A stretch of 64,000 bases of DNA from Ciona intestinalis (taxonomy: Eukaryota; Chordata; Ascidiacea; Phlebobranchia; Cionidae). Of this stretch, positions 12,901 through 23,560 are shown piece by piece. Position 1 is the stretch's first letter. Every line of letters starts with the position of its first letter. The stretch spans positions 1,544,527 through 1,608,526 of the forward strand of contig NC_020168.2 of the NCBI RefSeq assembly GCF_000224145.3, given 5' to 3'. Made by a program: the position numbers and the translations under genes. The notes below the pieces were generated by a model that worked only from the letters and a program-made list of their open reading frames with translations, did not search any database and was not told the origin of the DNA.

Positions 12901-15900
12901 TTTTTAAAAAAATTATCCTTGTATTTGTAAGACGATCCATATAAAATGTTTGGTAGTGCCGTCCTAAACGTTGGTATACATTTTGCACTGTGCCTTTTCG
13001 CATTATACTGCTTTTCTAAAAAGGTACAAAGCTCTAGATTCGTAAAATTTTTCGATAATTTCTGATCAATCTCTAATTTTCAACCCCAGCGTGAATGCAA
13101 CTTAATACTATCAACTCCTTTTTTGGTGATCTGTGTGAGATAACTGAACAAGCGTTATAAACTCGGCATGGCGCATACTACATAACAGCGATTTAAAAAA
13201 TCTGATATCAAACCATAAGCACCTTATTACTGGCCGAAGCTTGGCTCTCCAATTCAGAAGCAGAGCTTGCATGAATACGTGTATGTGGTCCATGCAGTGA
13301 AACACATTCTCCGTCTGATGCTTTGTCAAGAAAACTATGAGAAAATAAAATTTTATTTTTCCACTTAGCGCTTCAAAGGAGAAATGCAAATATAAAATTT
13401 TTGTAAAAAAAGCAAATGAATTAGGAACTTTGGGGTAAAAAAGGACAACATAAAAATTAAAGTTATATAATATATTACTATGNNNNNNNNNNNNNNNNNN
13501 NNNNNNNNNNNNNNNNNNNNNNNNNNNNNNNNNNNNNNNNNNNNNNNNNNNNNNNNNNNNNNNNNNNNNNNNNNNNNNNNNNNNNNNNNNNNNNNNNNNN
13601 NNNNNNNTTACACGTTATGTCTCTACATTCTATACAATTTTTATTTATACACCAATTATATCTCGGTGATCGGTCCCGTTTATATATATATTCCCGAAAA
13701 TCTGCCATGTCTAAGAGAGGTCAGTCTAGTATATCGAGCTTCTTTGAGAAAGCTCCTAAACAACCAAATTTAGGAAAGACTTCAGGTCTTGCAGGGCCAA
13801 GCGATTTATTTTTCTGTCTGGATACGCCGATCGTTGAACGCAGCATAGAAGAACCAGTTCCACCTTCTTCGTTGCAGCTGGGCATTGCTGATAAAAATGT
13901 TTCATCCCTTCCCGAACCCTTTGATTCCACCTGCCTACCCGCAAAACTTCCGAAGAAAGACGGCCGCCAATTACAAGCTAGTTGGTTTAATGTATGCCCA
14001 TGGCTCCGCCCAAATGAGGATGGAAGCATGCGATGTTCAACTTGCGTGTGGGCAACATTGAATAGTCGTGTTAACATAAAAGATAGAGCTTTATTAAGCA
14101 AAAGTCCATTTGTTCGTACAGAATACGGGTGGTCGAATTTTAAAAAGGGATTGCAATCTTTGCAGAAACATGGGTCTTCTGATCCACATAAAAACGCTGA
14201 ACACGCTGTGCAAGTAAGTAAACCAAATATAAAATTCGTGATTTGAACGTATTTTTTATATATTTTTTATTGTTGTTTGTTGCGAATACTATATGTTAGT
14301 GTTTATTGTATAGGTTGAAAAAGACAAAGACGAAAATTTCGCGATAGTCGATAAGCGAACAACTGAGCAACAACGGAAGTTTAAATTGGCACTAACCGCT
14401 ATTTTCGATAGCATTCGACATTGTGGTCGAATGTGCATTGCTTTGAGGGGACATGGTGACGAAAAAAAATCGAGTAATATATGGAGCATGGTGAAGTTTG
14501 TGGGGAAGTATAATTCAGAGGTAATGGAATACCTGGAGCATGATTCTGTCTCCAAATACATGTCGCCAGAAATTCAAAATGAAATGATACGCATTCTGTC
14601 ACTTACAATTTTGCGGTCTTTAATCATAGACGTAAAAACAAAATCAGTTGTGAAGTTACCGTCAGGCAACCGCACCTTCGTTGAAAGGAACAGCAATTAC
14701 GTGTTTTCTATTATTGCCGACGAAACAACTGATATATCGAGACATGAACAAGTCAGTTTGTGTGTTCGATATTGCACAGGAGATTTCGAGGCTAATGAGG
14801 TATTTTTAGGCTTCTATGAAACTGCCAAAACGGATTCGAAAACCTTATTTTCGCTGATTAAAGACGCGCTGACAAGGCTAGGGCTTGACTTCTCTCAATT
14901 ACGTGGCCAGGCATATGATGGTGGAAGCAACATGGCAGGCAAACTCAGTGGCTTGCAAAAGAGAGTGCGGGATGATAATCCAAAAGCCCCCTTACTTTCA
15001 TTGTGTAGGCCATCAATTAAATCTCGTTTGCCAGGATGCTTGTTGCGGATTTGCTACCGTCGCCCATGTAATTGGAATTCTTAACAACACCGTTAATTTT
15101 ATACGAGAATCACCAAAGCGTTCTTCCCATTTTGCTGATGTTTTAGAAGAATTATCAATGGAGAAAACCACACTACGACCTCTGTGCCCCACTCGCTGGA
15201 TTCTCCGTTCACTGTGCATCAATGCAGTATTGGAAAAATACAAAGCACTATTAGTATTTTTGGATAAGTTGCAGAGTGACATAGAGTATCCAGCGAATGT
15301 ACGATCCAAAGCCTTTGCTATTCTGTCCAATTTAGAAAAGTTTAGCACATATTTCGTCTTGCGGTTGCTACAGCGTCTTTTTGCCACCATCAACCCCATT
15401 CATAAAAATGTGCAGGGGAAAAATGTATCGACAGGTGATATCCAAAAGTGGATTAGCACACTTACTGATACTCTTTCCAGTGATGCTGCTTCAAAATCTG
15501 CAGAAGAATTATTTGATGAATGCACCCGACATGCCCACGTTTTAAAAATCGGTTTTCCTTCTCTGCCTGGACGTAGAAGAAACTCTACAGAGGGAGATAT
15601 AACAACTTATTTCACAAAGCTATATCGTGAAGTATTTCAGGAAGCCACCCGCTCTATTCTACACAGGTACCAGTCCGACTCTTTAATCGGGGCCAATTTG
15701 CTTCGTCGGCTGCTGGAAGACGAAGCTATGAAACCCAGCGAAATGAAAGAAGTTACTTCATTTTACGAAGATTGGGAATTTGGAGCCCTTTCTCGAGAGA
15801 GAAGCCAATGGTTTGCTCGCTGTCGCCGAAATAACTGGCCGATTTCAGTAAATGAGCTGAGAAAGCATATGGGAATGGATAGTGCGTTACGCGATATGGC

Positions 15901-17638
15901 CCCAAACCTCCGTTCAGCTCTTGTTACATACATCGTGCTGCCAGTATCATCGTGCGAGGCGGAACGTTCATTCAGCCTGCTTCGTCGTTTAAAAACCTAT
16001 ATTCGAACCTCCCAATCGCAACAACGTATGAACCACTTGGCCCTAATGGCAATCCACAAAGAAAAAACAGACACCCTGGACCTCAGCGTTGCTGTAGATG
16101 AGTTTATCTCGGTAAAACAAAGATGAAAAAATAAGTTTCGAGACTCGTCTCTCTAAAACTCTACAGAAAATTCAAAGCGTTCCTGTTTTTTTGTTTACAC
16201 TGTTTTATTTCGCAAATTAAAAACTTGCAAATATAAAAAAAATGGTTTGGTTTAACGATTTATTTTGTTAAACCTAAACATGAATACCGATTATAGCTGC
16301 GTCTTTTTATTTTTAGCTTAAGACAAAGCGAGTTGATTTTTATATTAGTGCATGCAACGGGAAAGTTGTAAGTATGGTGCATACCAGCATACATTAAATG
16401 AAACTAGAGCTTTACACGCTTACGTTAGGAATGCAGTAACATCGCCTGTTCAACCAGGTTATTGTTTGTTTAGTCGATTTGTAATGCCTTCAGACACGGC
16501 ACGTCGCAGGCTCGCGTCAGTAAAAATGCGGCTTCTAGAAAGTTACGCATCGTATGACGTCATAACCTAAAACGTAACTGCTGCCTCGCCACCCCGGTTT
16601 TTATCAGAATGATTAATGTTTCGACGCCTATGACTGTGATCATATCTACTGATTGCATTCACAGTCATTAATTATAAGTAACTTGGTTGATATAAATTTC
16701 TCACATATTTTGTAAATCTGTTTCCTGTGGTTTATCTTCTGCAGTTGATGAAATTGTGTCTGAATCCACCGCATAGGCCTAAATTTGTTTAAACAATAAA
16801 ATACCAACATTAGAGAAAAATATAGAATAAAGTTGTATGCAAAATTAGTTTATGATTTATTATGTATCTACACTTCAAACCAATGGCTAGCTAATTTGGC
16901 GATATAGAAAAGCAAAGGTGCACTGTTTTATTTTGTTGTAGTTTAATATTTAGATTTAGTGAAAAAAAAACAAACAAGATAGAGTTAATTACTGACCTGA
17001 GAAACAGAGAGAGAGCTTATATGAAGTCTGTGATCCCCTGAGCCATCATGACTCACATCAAAAGCATCTAAATATAAACCCATTAAGTTTGTGATGCAAA
17101 CTGACCATCTGCCCAGCACTCACAAGCAAAGTGCAAACAAGATTGGTAACCTCTGAAGTTTATGTAATTTGTAATCCTTGCAGGAAAACAAAGTTAAAAA
17201 TGTAAGCTAGGTAATGCATTATTAATAAAGCACTTCATTGGTGTAAAATTTTATAACCCCCTGCTGGTTAATACATACCCACACTAAGTCAAGGTTTCTG
17301 CTACTAACTACGAATAAATTCAATGTTAAATACTTTGCTTTAACATTTCCTAACATTAGCAGTGTCAGAACTTGATCAATAATATTTTTAAATATTTTTA
17401 ATGACCTGTAACTACATGTTATAAATTTGGGGTAGTCAAAAAAGAGACATTAATTTATTATAGAATCACTACTAGAGTTTATAATGACATGAAATACACG
17501 ATTCATTCTAAGCTATAATAGAACAAAATTACCTTGAACAGTTGAAGTATTCGAGCTGTTTATCTTCAACATTTCTTTGAGAGAATTAGACAACTCATGG
17601 TGTCCATTCTGTATTGGCAACCCGTTGGAGGCTTCCAT
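936..17638 (-). CDS. EDC4: EDC4/Ge-1 (enhancer of mRNA decapping 4), N-terminal WD40 part; 3' end off-window
   Basis: Cytoplasmic P-body scaffold that couples DCP2 to DCP1a; the N-terminal half of the family is a WD40 propeller. Exons read on the minus strand: 17638-17533 (ATG), 17067-16997, 16778-16705, one or more unplaced, 11929-11830, 10661-10472, 9522-9345, 9151-9035, 8681-8572, 8300-8217, 8060-7976, 5964-5860, 5150-4895, 4762-4687, 1039-936. All have GT/AG borders and compatible phases, apart from the unplaced step. Landmarks shared with animal EDC4: KFDWEHRYYAGNL, VLLKGFTGAV, AEVWDLD, GFVKFWQV, CLHQWKPHDG, ELKIWCTVTWNCLQ, LSADFLVLSDVHRK, GVLIKL. Exon 5150-4895 carries an Asp/Glu-rich acidic run. 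About 552 codons are placed; the linker and C-terminal helical region (roughly 850 aa in relatives) would continue below position 936. The ATG has a CAG two bases upstream. The family call is strong; the first three exons are poorly conserved and rest on phase and position. Confidence 0.9.
1180..1187. repeat. Left 8-bp target-site duplication of the hAT element
   Basis: CTTTAGAT, identical to 4310-4317. Confidence 0.9.
1188..4309 (-). mobile_element. Complete hAT-family DNA transposon with perfect 8-bp TSD
   Basis: The element is bounded by the inverted termini TAGTGAAGTACCGAA (left) and TAGTGATGTACCGAA (right, read inward). Subterminal repeats of the GATTCGG / CCGAAT type follow at both ends. 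The flanking octamer CTTTAGAT is identical at 1180-1187 and 4310-4317, the target-site length expected for hAT. Length is 3122 bp. It lies inside the EDC4 intron between exons 4762-4687 and 1039-936 and carries a transposase on the same strand as the host gene. Confidence 0.93.
1960..3888 (-). pseudogene. Disabled hAT transposase (ZBED1/ZBED4-like)
   Basis: Three open stretches on the minus strand together resemble a BED-finger hAT transposase. 3888-3670 has a BED-type start (VWEFFDVD...CKLC). 3648-3010 has the typical PFSIVEDEGF, LTSDIWTA and HTGEN blocks. 2889-1960 has the STRWNSTYYML block and runs toward the hATC dimerisation region. Breaks seen: the finger is cut off before its His residues, a TAA at 3010-3012 interrupts an otherwise continuous frame, and a one-base frame change near 2095 moves the conserved SSVYSERMF block out of frame. 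The copy is therefore probably not autonomous, although its ends look intact. Confidence 0.88.
4310..4317. repeat. Right 8-bp target-site duplication of the hAT element
   Basis: CTTTAGAT, identical to 1180-1187. Confidence 0.9.
5304..5586. repeat. Foldback element: two ~105-base arms forming a long hairpin
   Basis: The left arm starts CTGATTGAACTCATTGAAAG. The reverse complement of the right arm starts CTGATTAAACTTATCGAAAG, and both continue through GTACAGAAATAAC and CTTCAATTCGTTGATG with few mismatches. A loop of about 60 bases separates them. It lies in the EDC4 intron between exons 5964-5860 and 5150-4895. No clear target-site duplication was seen. It could be a foldback MITE, or, if transcribed with the host intron, a long hairpin RNA. 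Confidence 0.8.
5965..7975. other. EDC4 intron, no supported gene
   Basis: AT-rich intron sequence. Two short plus-strand open stretches (6588-6700 and 7115-7300) look mildly coding but have no splice context or family resemblance. No repeat structure was recognised. Confidence 0.5.
9572..10202. mobile_element. hAT-like non-autonomous element (CAGTGGTTTGCAAAG ends)
   Basis: Inverted ends CAGTGGTTTGCAAAG (left) and CAGTGGTTCCCAAAG (right, read inward) enclose 631 bp without coding capacity. Flanking octamers CTCCATAT and CCCTATGT match at 5 of 8 positions, so any duplication is decayed. The interior (about 9780-9870) carries the ATAATAG / TTGCGTTATAATAG motifs, in inverted orientation, that also occur near 22830, 25080 and 35780. 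Sits in an EDC4 intron. Confidence 0.7.
11478..11640 (-). repeat. tRNA-derived SINE copy 1
   Basis: Shares a tail (TAATTTGGACAACCCATTAG) and a head near GCCATGGCGC with copies at 48001-48167 and 50484-50642. The body is diverged. The head lies at the high-coordinate end, so the element is in minus orientation. Confidence 0.65.
12053..12674. mobile_element. hAT-like non-autonomous element, AGGGATGTGCTGA family, copy 1
   Basis: The left end TAGGGATGTGCTGAACCGAG pairs with an inverted right end ending AACCCTA. The subterminal CGAGCCC / AAAGCTC blocks match those of the element at 36187-37261 (GGCTCGTGC, AGCTTTTCGTT, CGGCGAAC). Flanking octamers GTTAGAGA and GTAAGAGG agree at 6 of 8. There is no coding capacity. 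Located in the unresolved EDC4 intron. Confidence 0.7.
13483..13607. other. Assembly gap (N, 125 bases)
   Basis: Unknown bases immediately upstream of the second hAT transposase. They may hide its left terminus. Confidence 0.99.
13707..16126 (+). pseudogene. hAT transposase with TTF-type zinc finger and DUF4371 (ZMYM1/C17orf113-like), one frameshift
   Basis: Exon 1 (13707-14213) begins MSKRGQSSISSFFEKAPKQ. It has a TTF-type finger with CPWL, CSTC and the final SSDPH...H. An intron at 14214-14313 (GTAAGT to TAG) keeps phase. Exon 2 (14314 onward) has IIADETTDISRHEQVSLCVR and FSQLRGQAYDGGSNM, the DUF4371 core, then the hATC block ending LPVSSCEAERSFSLLRRLKT. Reading shifts frame at a run of five C (14987-14991), one base more than the conserved frame needs. 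Apart from that the gene is open to the stop at 16126, so this copy is young, or the extra C is a sequence error. Element ends were not identified; it lies in the EDC4 intron. Confidence 0.9.
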
Positions 17639-19090
17639 GGCTGATTTTACATAAAAAGTCAAATTTCACTGAAACCAGATTTGTTAAAACTGTATCGTAA
17701 TACTGGGAAGTTACAATGTGTATTGTAAACCAAAATCCTCAATTTCTTAAAAAGTAGTTATAAACCTTGGGTCAGATTTCTACTGGAGATCCTACAGTGA
17801 AAACGGCACAATTTTTAACACGGCGTACTAAGCACGATGCATATTCACCAGATTAGAAAAGAAAAATTTGATTAAAAACTGTTTTAAGGCAACTGGCGAC
17901 TGTACAGAACCAGAATAAAAGTGTGCATCATATTTCTAAATACTTTAAATTAACACTTGCTGATTACAGACAATTAGTAGAGTAGAAATGTTACTGAGTA
18001 CCACATAATATATAGTCGCAAAAAAAAACATGGAAACATAATATTGTGGGGATTTCATTAAAAAAGGCATTAAGAGTATTAAAATTATTTTAAAATCACA
18101 TTTCACAAAAAAACACTATCATTTAAAATTGAAACAATTATATTAATTAAGATAGCGTAAATTGAAGAAGTTTAACTTGCAACTTTTGGAGCAACTTCGT
18201 TGGATAAATGGGAAAATATCATTTATTACATCGTATGTACTCTAGACAAATTAATCAACTTTCAAGTTTTAATTCAAGAGTTAGGTAAAATAGGATTTAG
18301 TACAACCCAATGCTATACATCACTTGTAGTGGTAGCATAAAACAATTTAAGCATAAGTATCTGTTGCAACATGTAAGTACACATGGGTACGGATGCTATG
18401 TACCGTCCACTCAAATTTGGCATTTAAATAAAATGTGACAAATCAAATGAATTAAAACAGAGCCAAACCACTGAACTTTAGACACATTGTTAAGTCACCA
18501 TTGTGCTAAAATTTTAATAAAAGACGAGCTTCCTATTAGAGAAAATGAATACCAAGTATATAAAGATTTATGCAGTGTAAAGCAGTACCCAAAAATATAT
18601 TATGAGATGTATGATTTGGAATAATGCACAACCAAAATGTCGGAATATAATACAATTTCAAATTGGTGTTGTTTTATAACAACCATATATATATATATGG
18701 TAGGCTACCATTATGAAAGAAATTTCACACACAAGACAAATCAGCTTACAGTTATTGTAAGTACTGCGTTGCAACAAAATTAGAGCGATTATAATAAAAA
18801 CAGTACCTACCAGCTGGAATGCTCTGGCTTAAAAAGGATAATTAAAAGACACATAGCACCATGGATATAAAAAAAACATAAAAAATTAACGAAGAACCAA
18901 ATGCATTCTTTGTTATAAAGGAACAAAATTACAAGCAGATATGAAAAGAACAAAATGATATACTTGAATACTTCTTCCATCTATTCTGTTTGATCAGGAC
19001 AACATGTAAAAGAGTAAAACAGGCTTACAGTCCTTTCATATCTAATGAATTCTTTTCCCTCTTGAATAAATAAAAATTAATATACAGAAC
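17639..19090. other. Intergenic / CAS 3'UTR, no gene seen
   Basis: AT-rich sequence between two minus-strand genes. A minus-strand AATAAA lies at 18222-18227, about 860 bases past the CAS stop, and could be its polyadenylation signal. No exon or repeat was recognised. Confidence 0.45.
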
Positions 19091-21538
19091 TCAGTTGGAT
19101 AGCATTGGAGTTAGTGTGATGCGGATTTGATGTGCACTGGTTGCAATTTCAGACATTCGATCTACCATTTCTTGTACAGCAGATACACTTGGCCATTGCA
19201 ATGCAGCACCTTTCGTTGCTACCACTGTCCTTTTAAGTATTGAACAAAGGTTTGTACACTGCCGCTGAAGAGCTTGCTTCACTGGTTCCACCTGCAATCT
19301 TTGACACATACTGTCACCAACAAAAACCAGTTGATGGGCAGAGAAAATCACATATTTTCCAAGCGGTACAAATGAATGGGGTGGATTGCCTGCATCAACT
19401 GCAGAAACAAATCTGTCAATGGACTTTGAGAGATTGTGAATTAGGGCTGGAACATCAATCTTTAAACTTAGCAAGTATTCCCTGTCTTTGGAATTGAAGA
19501 AAACAGCAGTGTTATTTTTTAATTCAATTTTGGAATCGAGTGTGACTATCTGAGTTCGACGCTTGTTTAGGCCGGACATTGGACTGGTTTCATGACTGCT
19601 AAGTTCAAACTCGTCTTTGTCTTGCAAAGCAACATAATCATAATCTTCAAGCCATGCATCTTCACCAAGCATTATTGTGTTTGAAGTAGATTGACTTTGT
19701 GCTTGTTGAAGTGAAGCTGGCACTGCAGGTAATGGCCGAGCTTGTAATGCTTGTATAGCTTGTGGAAAAGGTTTGTTTGGTTTAACAGGAGTAGATGATT
19801 TTACAGGTGATTTATTGGGTGAACAAGATGTAAACAGAACATGTATATGGCTGTGAATGAAGTTAGCAAGCTGCGATGCATCATCTGAAACAGCTCTTGA
19901 AGTCATCACAAAACTATCGACAGCATCTAACACAACTTCTTCACTGTTTTCATGCAAAGCAAGTTTGTTTATATCCCACGTATTATTGTCACCCAACTCG
20001 GAGAGTGCACGATTTAACATACCCAAATCTTCTTCAATTGGAACCAACTGCTTCCTTAATCCGAGTTGTACATTTTTCGATGCACGGGCTTCTCCATTCC
20101 GATCAACTGCTACAGAATTAGCAGTAGCACCACGCGCAAATGTAAGAAAGTGATTAACTGCAACCATGATCTTTAAAAATAACGTATGCACTATATCGAC
20201 CTTGTCAGAAATATTTTCAGGCTTTCTCCAGTTTTCTTTCACCAGTGTCAATAAATTAGACACCGAATCTTCAAGCTCTTGCTTAGTTTCTATCAACTTA
20301 TTAACAGCAACATCCACATCTATATTTAGCTCGTCAAACAAACCTGGTGTATTATCTATATAGCTACTATAAGACTCGCGTGAGGTAACAGACAATCGGT
20401 TGTTCTGCTTCACCTCAATAGAAGGTTCATTTAAAGACAACCTTCTGATAAGACCATCCACCACATCTTCGTCGGACAACTTTTGAGCAACAGTTTGTTT
20501 CTGTTTGGATGAACCATCTCGGGTCACTTGTGGAGGAACGTCATATATGTAGTCAGTATTCTCATTAATAGGTTTAGAAATTGGATCTGGCACCTGGTTC
20601 ATCTCGCGTCGCATTCTTCGAAGACTGCTCAGTCCTGAAGAAATGTATCGTCTTCCAACTGCTGTTTTACTGGACTGTGGTATGTCGTAAACTACATCAC
20701 GGTCCATAGACTCCTGTTGGGTTGGGAAAGGTTGGGAGTTTGGTGTTTCAAATGTATCAAGCACATTACCCGCACTTCTTGACAAAGTACTTGTATTTAG
20801 CCTTAATGTTGAAGGTGGAACATCATAAACATCTTCAGGGTTCATAGCATTAAACATTGCATCCATGTCTATTGGTTCAGTTCTCCTTGGAGGAACGTCA
20901 TACACATCCTCAGGTGCCGATTGAGGACCTCTTGATACAATGGGAGGAACATCATACAAGTCACTTGGATCTGGAGTCATTACAGCTGTCAAACTGCTGG
21001 GGACATCATACACTTCTTGCTCTTCATCTTTACTCGCGTGAGCGAAAGCTGATGCCTGAGGCACATCATAAACCTCTTCTCCATCCACAGAGTTCCCCCT
21101 CCATGCTCCAGGTCGAGGTATATCGTATATTTCTGTTGGAGAATTACTCTGTTGATTGCTTAATCCCCCATTGTTGTTATTCCGGTTAATCGGCAACTGT
21201 CGCCTAGGAATATCATATTCTTCATCCTGGTCTATTTGTGGGTTGGGTGAGTTCCAATAATGGGTAGGAGGTACATCATAGGTTTCTTCTGGTGCTGTAC
21301 CACCAGTAGAGTTTTGCATGCCTTCATACATGCCTGGTAATATCCGTAAACGATTTCCTGGTGCTATGCCTTGCCTCCCATTTAATGAGCATAACCACCA
21401 CCCCTCCAACCCAGCAGTGTTCTGTTCAATTATAGTAACAATATCACCCCGATTAAATGTTATTTCATCCTCAGTTTCAGCTGCATTGTCATAAATTGCT
21501 TTGGCTAGCACATGCAAGCCACCACCACCAGATGCCAT
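19091..21538 (-). CDS. BCAR1: p130Cas/NEDD9-family (CAS) scaffold adaptor, 815 aa, apparently single exon
   Basis: Focal-adhesion adaptor that links FAK and Src kinases to Crk. An N-terminal SH3 domain (about residues 8-67; ALYDN-like AKAIYDN, then GWWLCSLNGRQGIAPGN) binds FAK-type proline motifs in relatives. The substrate domain (about 80-350) has roughly ten YDVP/YDIP motifs, the phosphotyrosine sites that recruit Crk SH2. A helical serine-rich segment (about 400-560) follows. Then come RPLPAVP, like the Src SH3 site RPLPSPP of p130Cas, and LEDYDYVALQ, like the Src-binding YDYVHLQ. The C-terminal 130 residues match the FAT-like CAS C-terminal domain (REYLLSLKIDVPALI...HQLVFVGDSM). Vertebrate paralogs BCAR1, NEDD9, EFS and CASS4 have several exons; here one open frame covers everything. 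The ATG at 21538 is placed just before the SH3, as in the family. The symbol denotes the family, not proven 1:1 orthology. Confidence 0.93.
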   Translation of the reverse strand: MASGGGGLHVLAKAIYDNAAETEDEITFNRGDIVTIIEQNTAGLEGWWLCSLNGRQGIAPGNRLRILPGMYEGMQNSTGGTAPEETYDVPPTHYWNSPNPQIDQDEEYDIPRRQLPINRNNNNGGLSNQQSNSPTEIYDIPRPGAWRGNSVDGEEVYDVPQASAFAHASKDEEQEVYDVPSSLTAVMTPDPSDLYDVPPIVSRGPQSAPEDVYDVPPRRTEPIDMDAMFNAMNPEDVYDVPPSTLRLNTSTLSRSAGNVLDTFETPNSQPFPTQQESMDRDVVYDIPQSSKTAVGRRYISSGLSSLRRMRREMNQVPDPISKPINENTDYIYDVPPQVTRDGSSKQKQTVAQKLSDEDVVDGLIRRLSLNEPSIEVKQNNRLSVTSRESYSSYIDNTPGLFDELNIDVDVAVNKLIETKQELEDSVSNLLTLVKENWRKPENISDKVDIVHTLFLKIMVAVNHFLTFARGATANSVAVDRNGEARASKNVQLGLRKQLVPIEEDLGMLNRALSELGDNNTWDINKLALHENSEEVVLDAVDSFVMTSRAVSDDASQLANFIHSHIHVLFTSCSPNKSPVKSSTPVKPNKPFPQAIQALQARPLPAVPASLQQAQSQSTSNTIMLGEDAWLEDYDYVALQDKDEFELSSHETSPMSGLNKRRTQIVTLDSKIELKNNTAVFFNSKDREYLLSLKIDVPALIHNLSKSIDRFVSAVDAGNPPHSFVPLGKYVIFSAHQLVFVGDSMCQRLQVEPVKQALQRQCTNLCSILKRTVVATKGAALQWPSVSAVQEMVDRMSEIATSAHQIRITLTPMLSN

Positions 21539-22506
21539 GTCAGAACTCTATTTTAATCAATTCCCTAAGTAAACAGCACCAGCTACTTTGACATACTTCT
21601 TCAAGACAAAATTGATTTAGATATTTACTTTCTCTTGTTACAATATGATATGCGGCTACTTATTGAACCCCTGTACAATTCAGTACATGCTACAAAATAT
21701 ACATTATTTTTCAGTGTATACTAATATTCGTAATCGTAATTAATATGTTTTGAAAAAAAATTATTGTTTCACAAGTGTGCATGGTTTATTGTCTTAATTT
21801 GGTGATTGTAGAATCATTAGAAATGACGAAACATAGCTTCTAAAATTTTTACTCTGTATACCGATTTGCAGAGCATAGCAGTTCCCGCGGATCTTTAAAA
21901 AAAATGTGTGCAAGGTATATGTAGATTTCCAATCTACATTAGGAAATCTTATTCGATACAATCTTTATTGTTTAATTAATCTACATGTGTGGAACATTTT
22001 TATGGCGTGCATAAACAAAACATTTTCAACGGGACTAAATTTTAGAGGCAAATTTTTTTTAAGGTTTTATACATAGCGAAATTAATTAAAAACGCCCGAT
22101 TTTGGGTTTCAATTGTATCTATAATATTTCTGTCGACATGCTGACAAAAGATCACTTCTATTCAAAGCCAGACTAAAAGGACAGTAAATTGGATACTTCT
22201 TGAAGGTAGACAATTTGGTTGTTATAAACGCCAGGATTTTAAGAAAAGAATAACCACTTTTATGGTCAAATTATAAGCTGAAATTTTGACCTGGCAAACG
22301 GCCATTAAGGTTTCTCTAAACTCAACAAAAATAAATTTATTCACATACATGTTGCATTTACGCCTGTACGAAGTATTCATCCTAAACAGAACAATCCTTT
22401 ACTTGATAACAAAAAGAATATTGATAACATTTATTGATAACAAACAGGTGTTTTGTGAGGCAGGTAATAAAGTCATAATAATAACAAATATGATTTGGTT
22501 AGCTTA

Positions 22507-22915
22507 CAGTGGTTTCCAAACTGTGGTGCACGTACTACCCACAGGTGGTACGCAAAGGTCTCCAAGGTGGTACGCAAGCAGCTTATTAAGTTCACACGAA
22601 ACGATCGCAAAGGATCTTTTAGTGATTGTCGTAAACATTATTTCAGTTCACAAAAATTACGTAGAGCGTCTCATTTCATGCTATATTCCTTACTACAATA
22701 GTTCCCAACTTTTTTAAATAGAAGTGTTGCTTTACGTGAGTACAAAGTATTTTTGCAAACCTATCTATACTTAACCTACACGCAAATATCTAACCTGTTT
22801 TCAAGCACCTACATGCTAAATAATTAAGGGGACAATCGCTATTACGACTTAAATAATCAACATGTGAATTGCTATTATATCGTAAATAATTGGCAGGTCA
22901 GTGTTGGAAAATGCA
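22507..22915. mobile_element. hAT-like relic(s) with CAGTGGTTTCCAAACTGTGG start
   Basis: CAGTGGTTTCCAAACTGTGG at 22507 is a typical hAT left terminus. A second left-end-like sequence, CAATAGTTCCCAACTTTTTT, lies near 22698. The following CGCTATTACGAC / ATTGCTATTATATCG / GGCAGG block matches the interiors of the elements at 24490-25654 and 35606-36181. Right ends were not found, so the extents are approximate. Confidence 0.5.
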
Positions 22916-23560
22916 TATTTTTTACTGTTTGCACGAACCGTTCGGTCATTTTAGTGATTCGTTGTGTTCTCGCAGCGTAACCATGCTATTAAAATAGAAC
23001 GCATGTTTATGTTTTCAATAAATACAGAACTAAGAAACCAAAGGGTATATTGTCGACCAGACATAAGAAAGTTTATTTAGGTATAAACAAATTTCTTTGT
23101 GTTAAAAAAATATGTACATACATTTTTAGACAATCCGGACGGTGACATTATCACTGATAAAGGGGTATTTCTAATATACTTTTTTTAAAGTTTAAGAGTT
23201 TTAACTTTTTATTTTAAATCAGATATGGAAACATTGGGCGCTTGTGTAATTTGACACTGGCTGTAATTCAATACAGGCAAATTTGCTGATGCTGCATTAC
23301 TTGCAAGAGAGTAAATTACAACGTTGACTTTTTGCAGCTACACATTTTTTCATTTTTAATATTTTTCGCTCTTGTGTGCAACATTATGGCAATAGCATAA
23401 GGCTCTGCACGGCCCAGATTTCCTAACAAAATATTGTCGAAATATGAACTTCACTACAGTGAATGGTCAGTTATTAAATAAGTTCATGTGCGGTAAAAAA
23501 TATAAAAATCGCTACGATACTTACAGTAAAATTTTGAACACCTATTTCTTAACAAACATT

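Noticed and set aside
12811..13110. GTCTGTTCGAGAAGTAGCCC, resembling a mariner terminus
   Set aside because: No matching inverted end or TA duplication was found.
13478..13773. Open frames crossing the N tract near 13.5 kb
   Set aside because: Artefacts of translating unknown bases.
17100..17165. Possible small EDC4 exon with AG and GTCAGT borders on the minus strand
   Set aside because: Exons 17638-17533 and 17067-16997 already join in phase without it.
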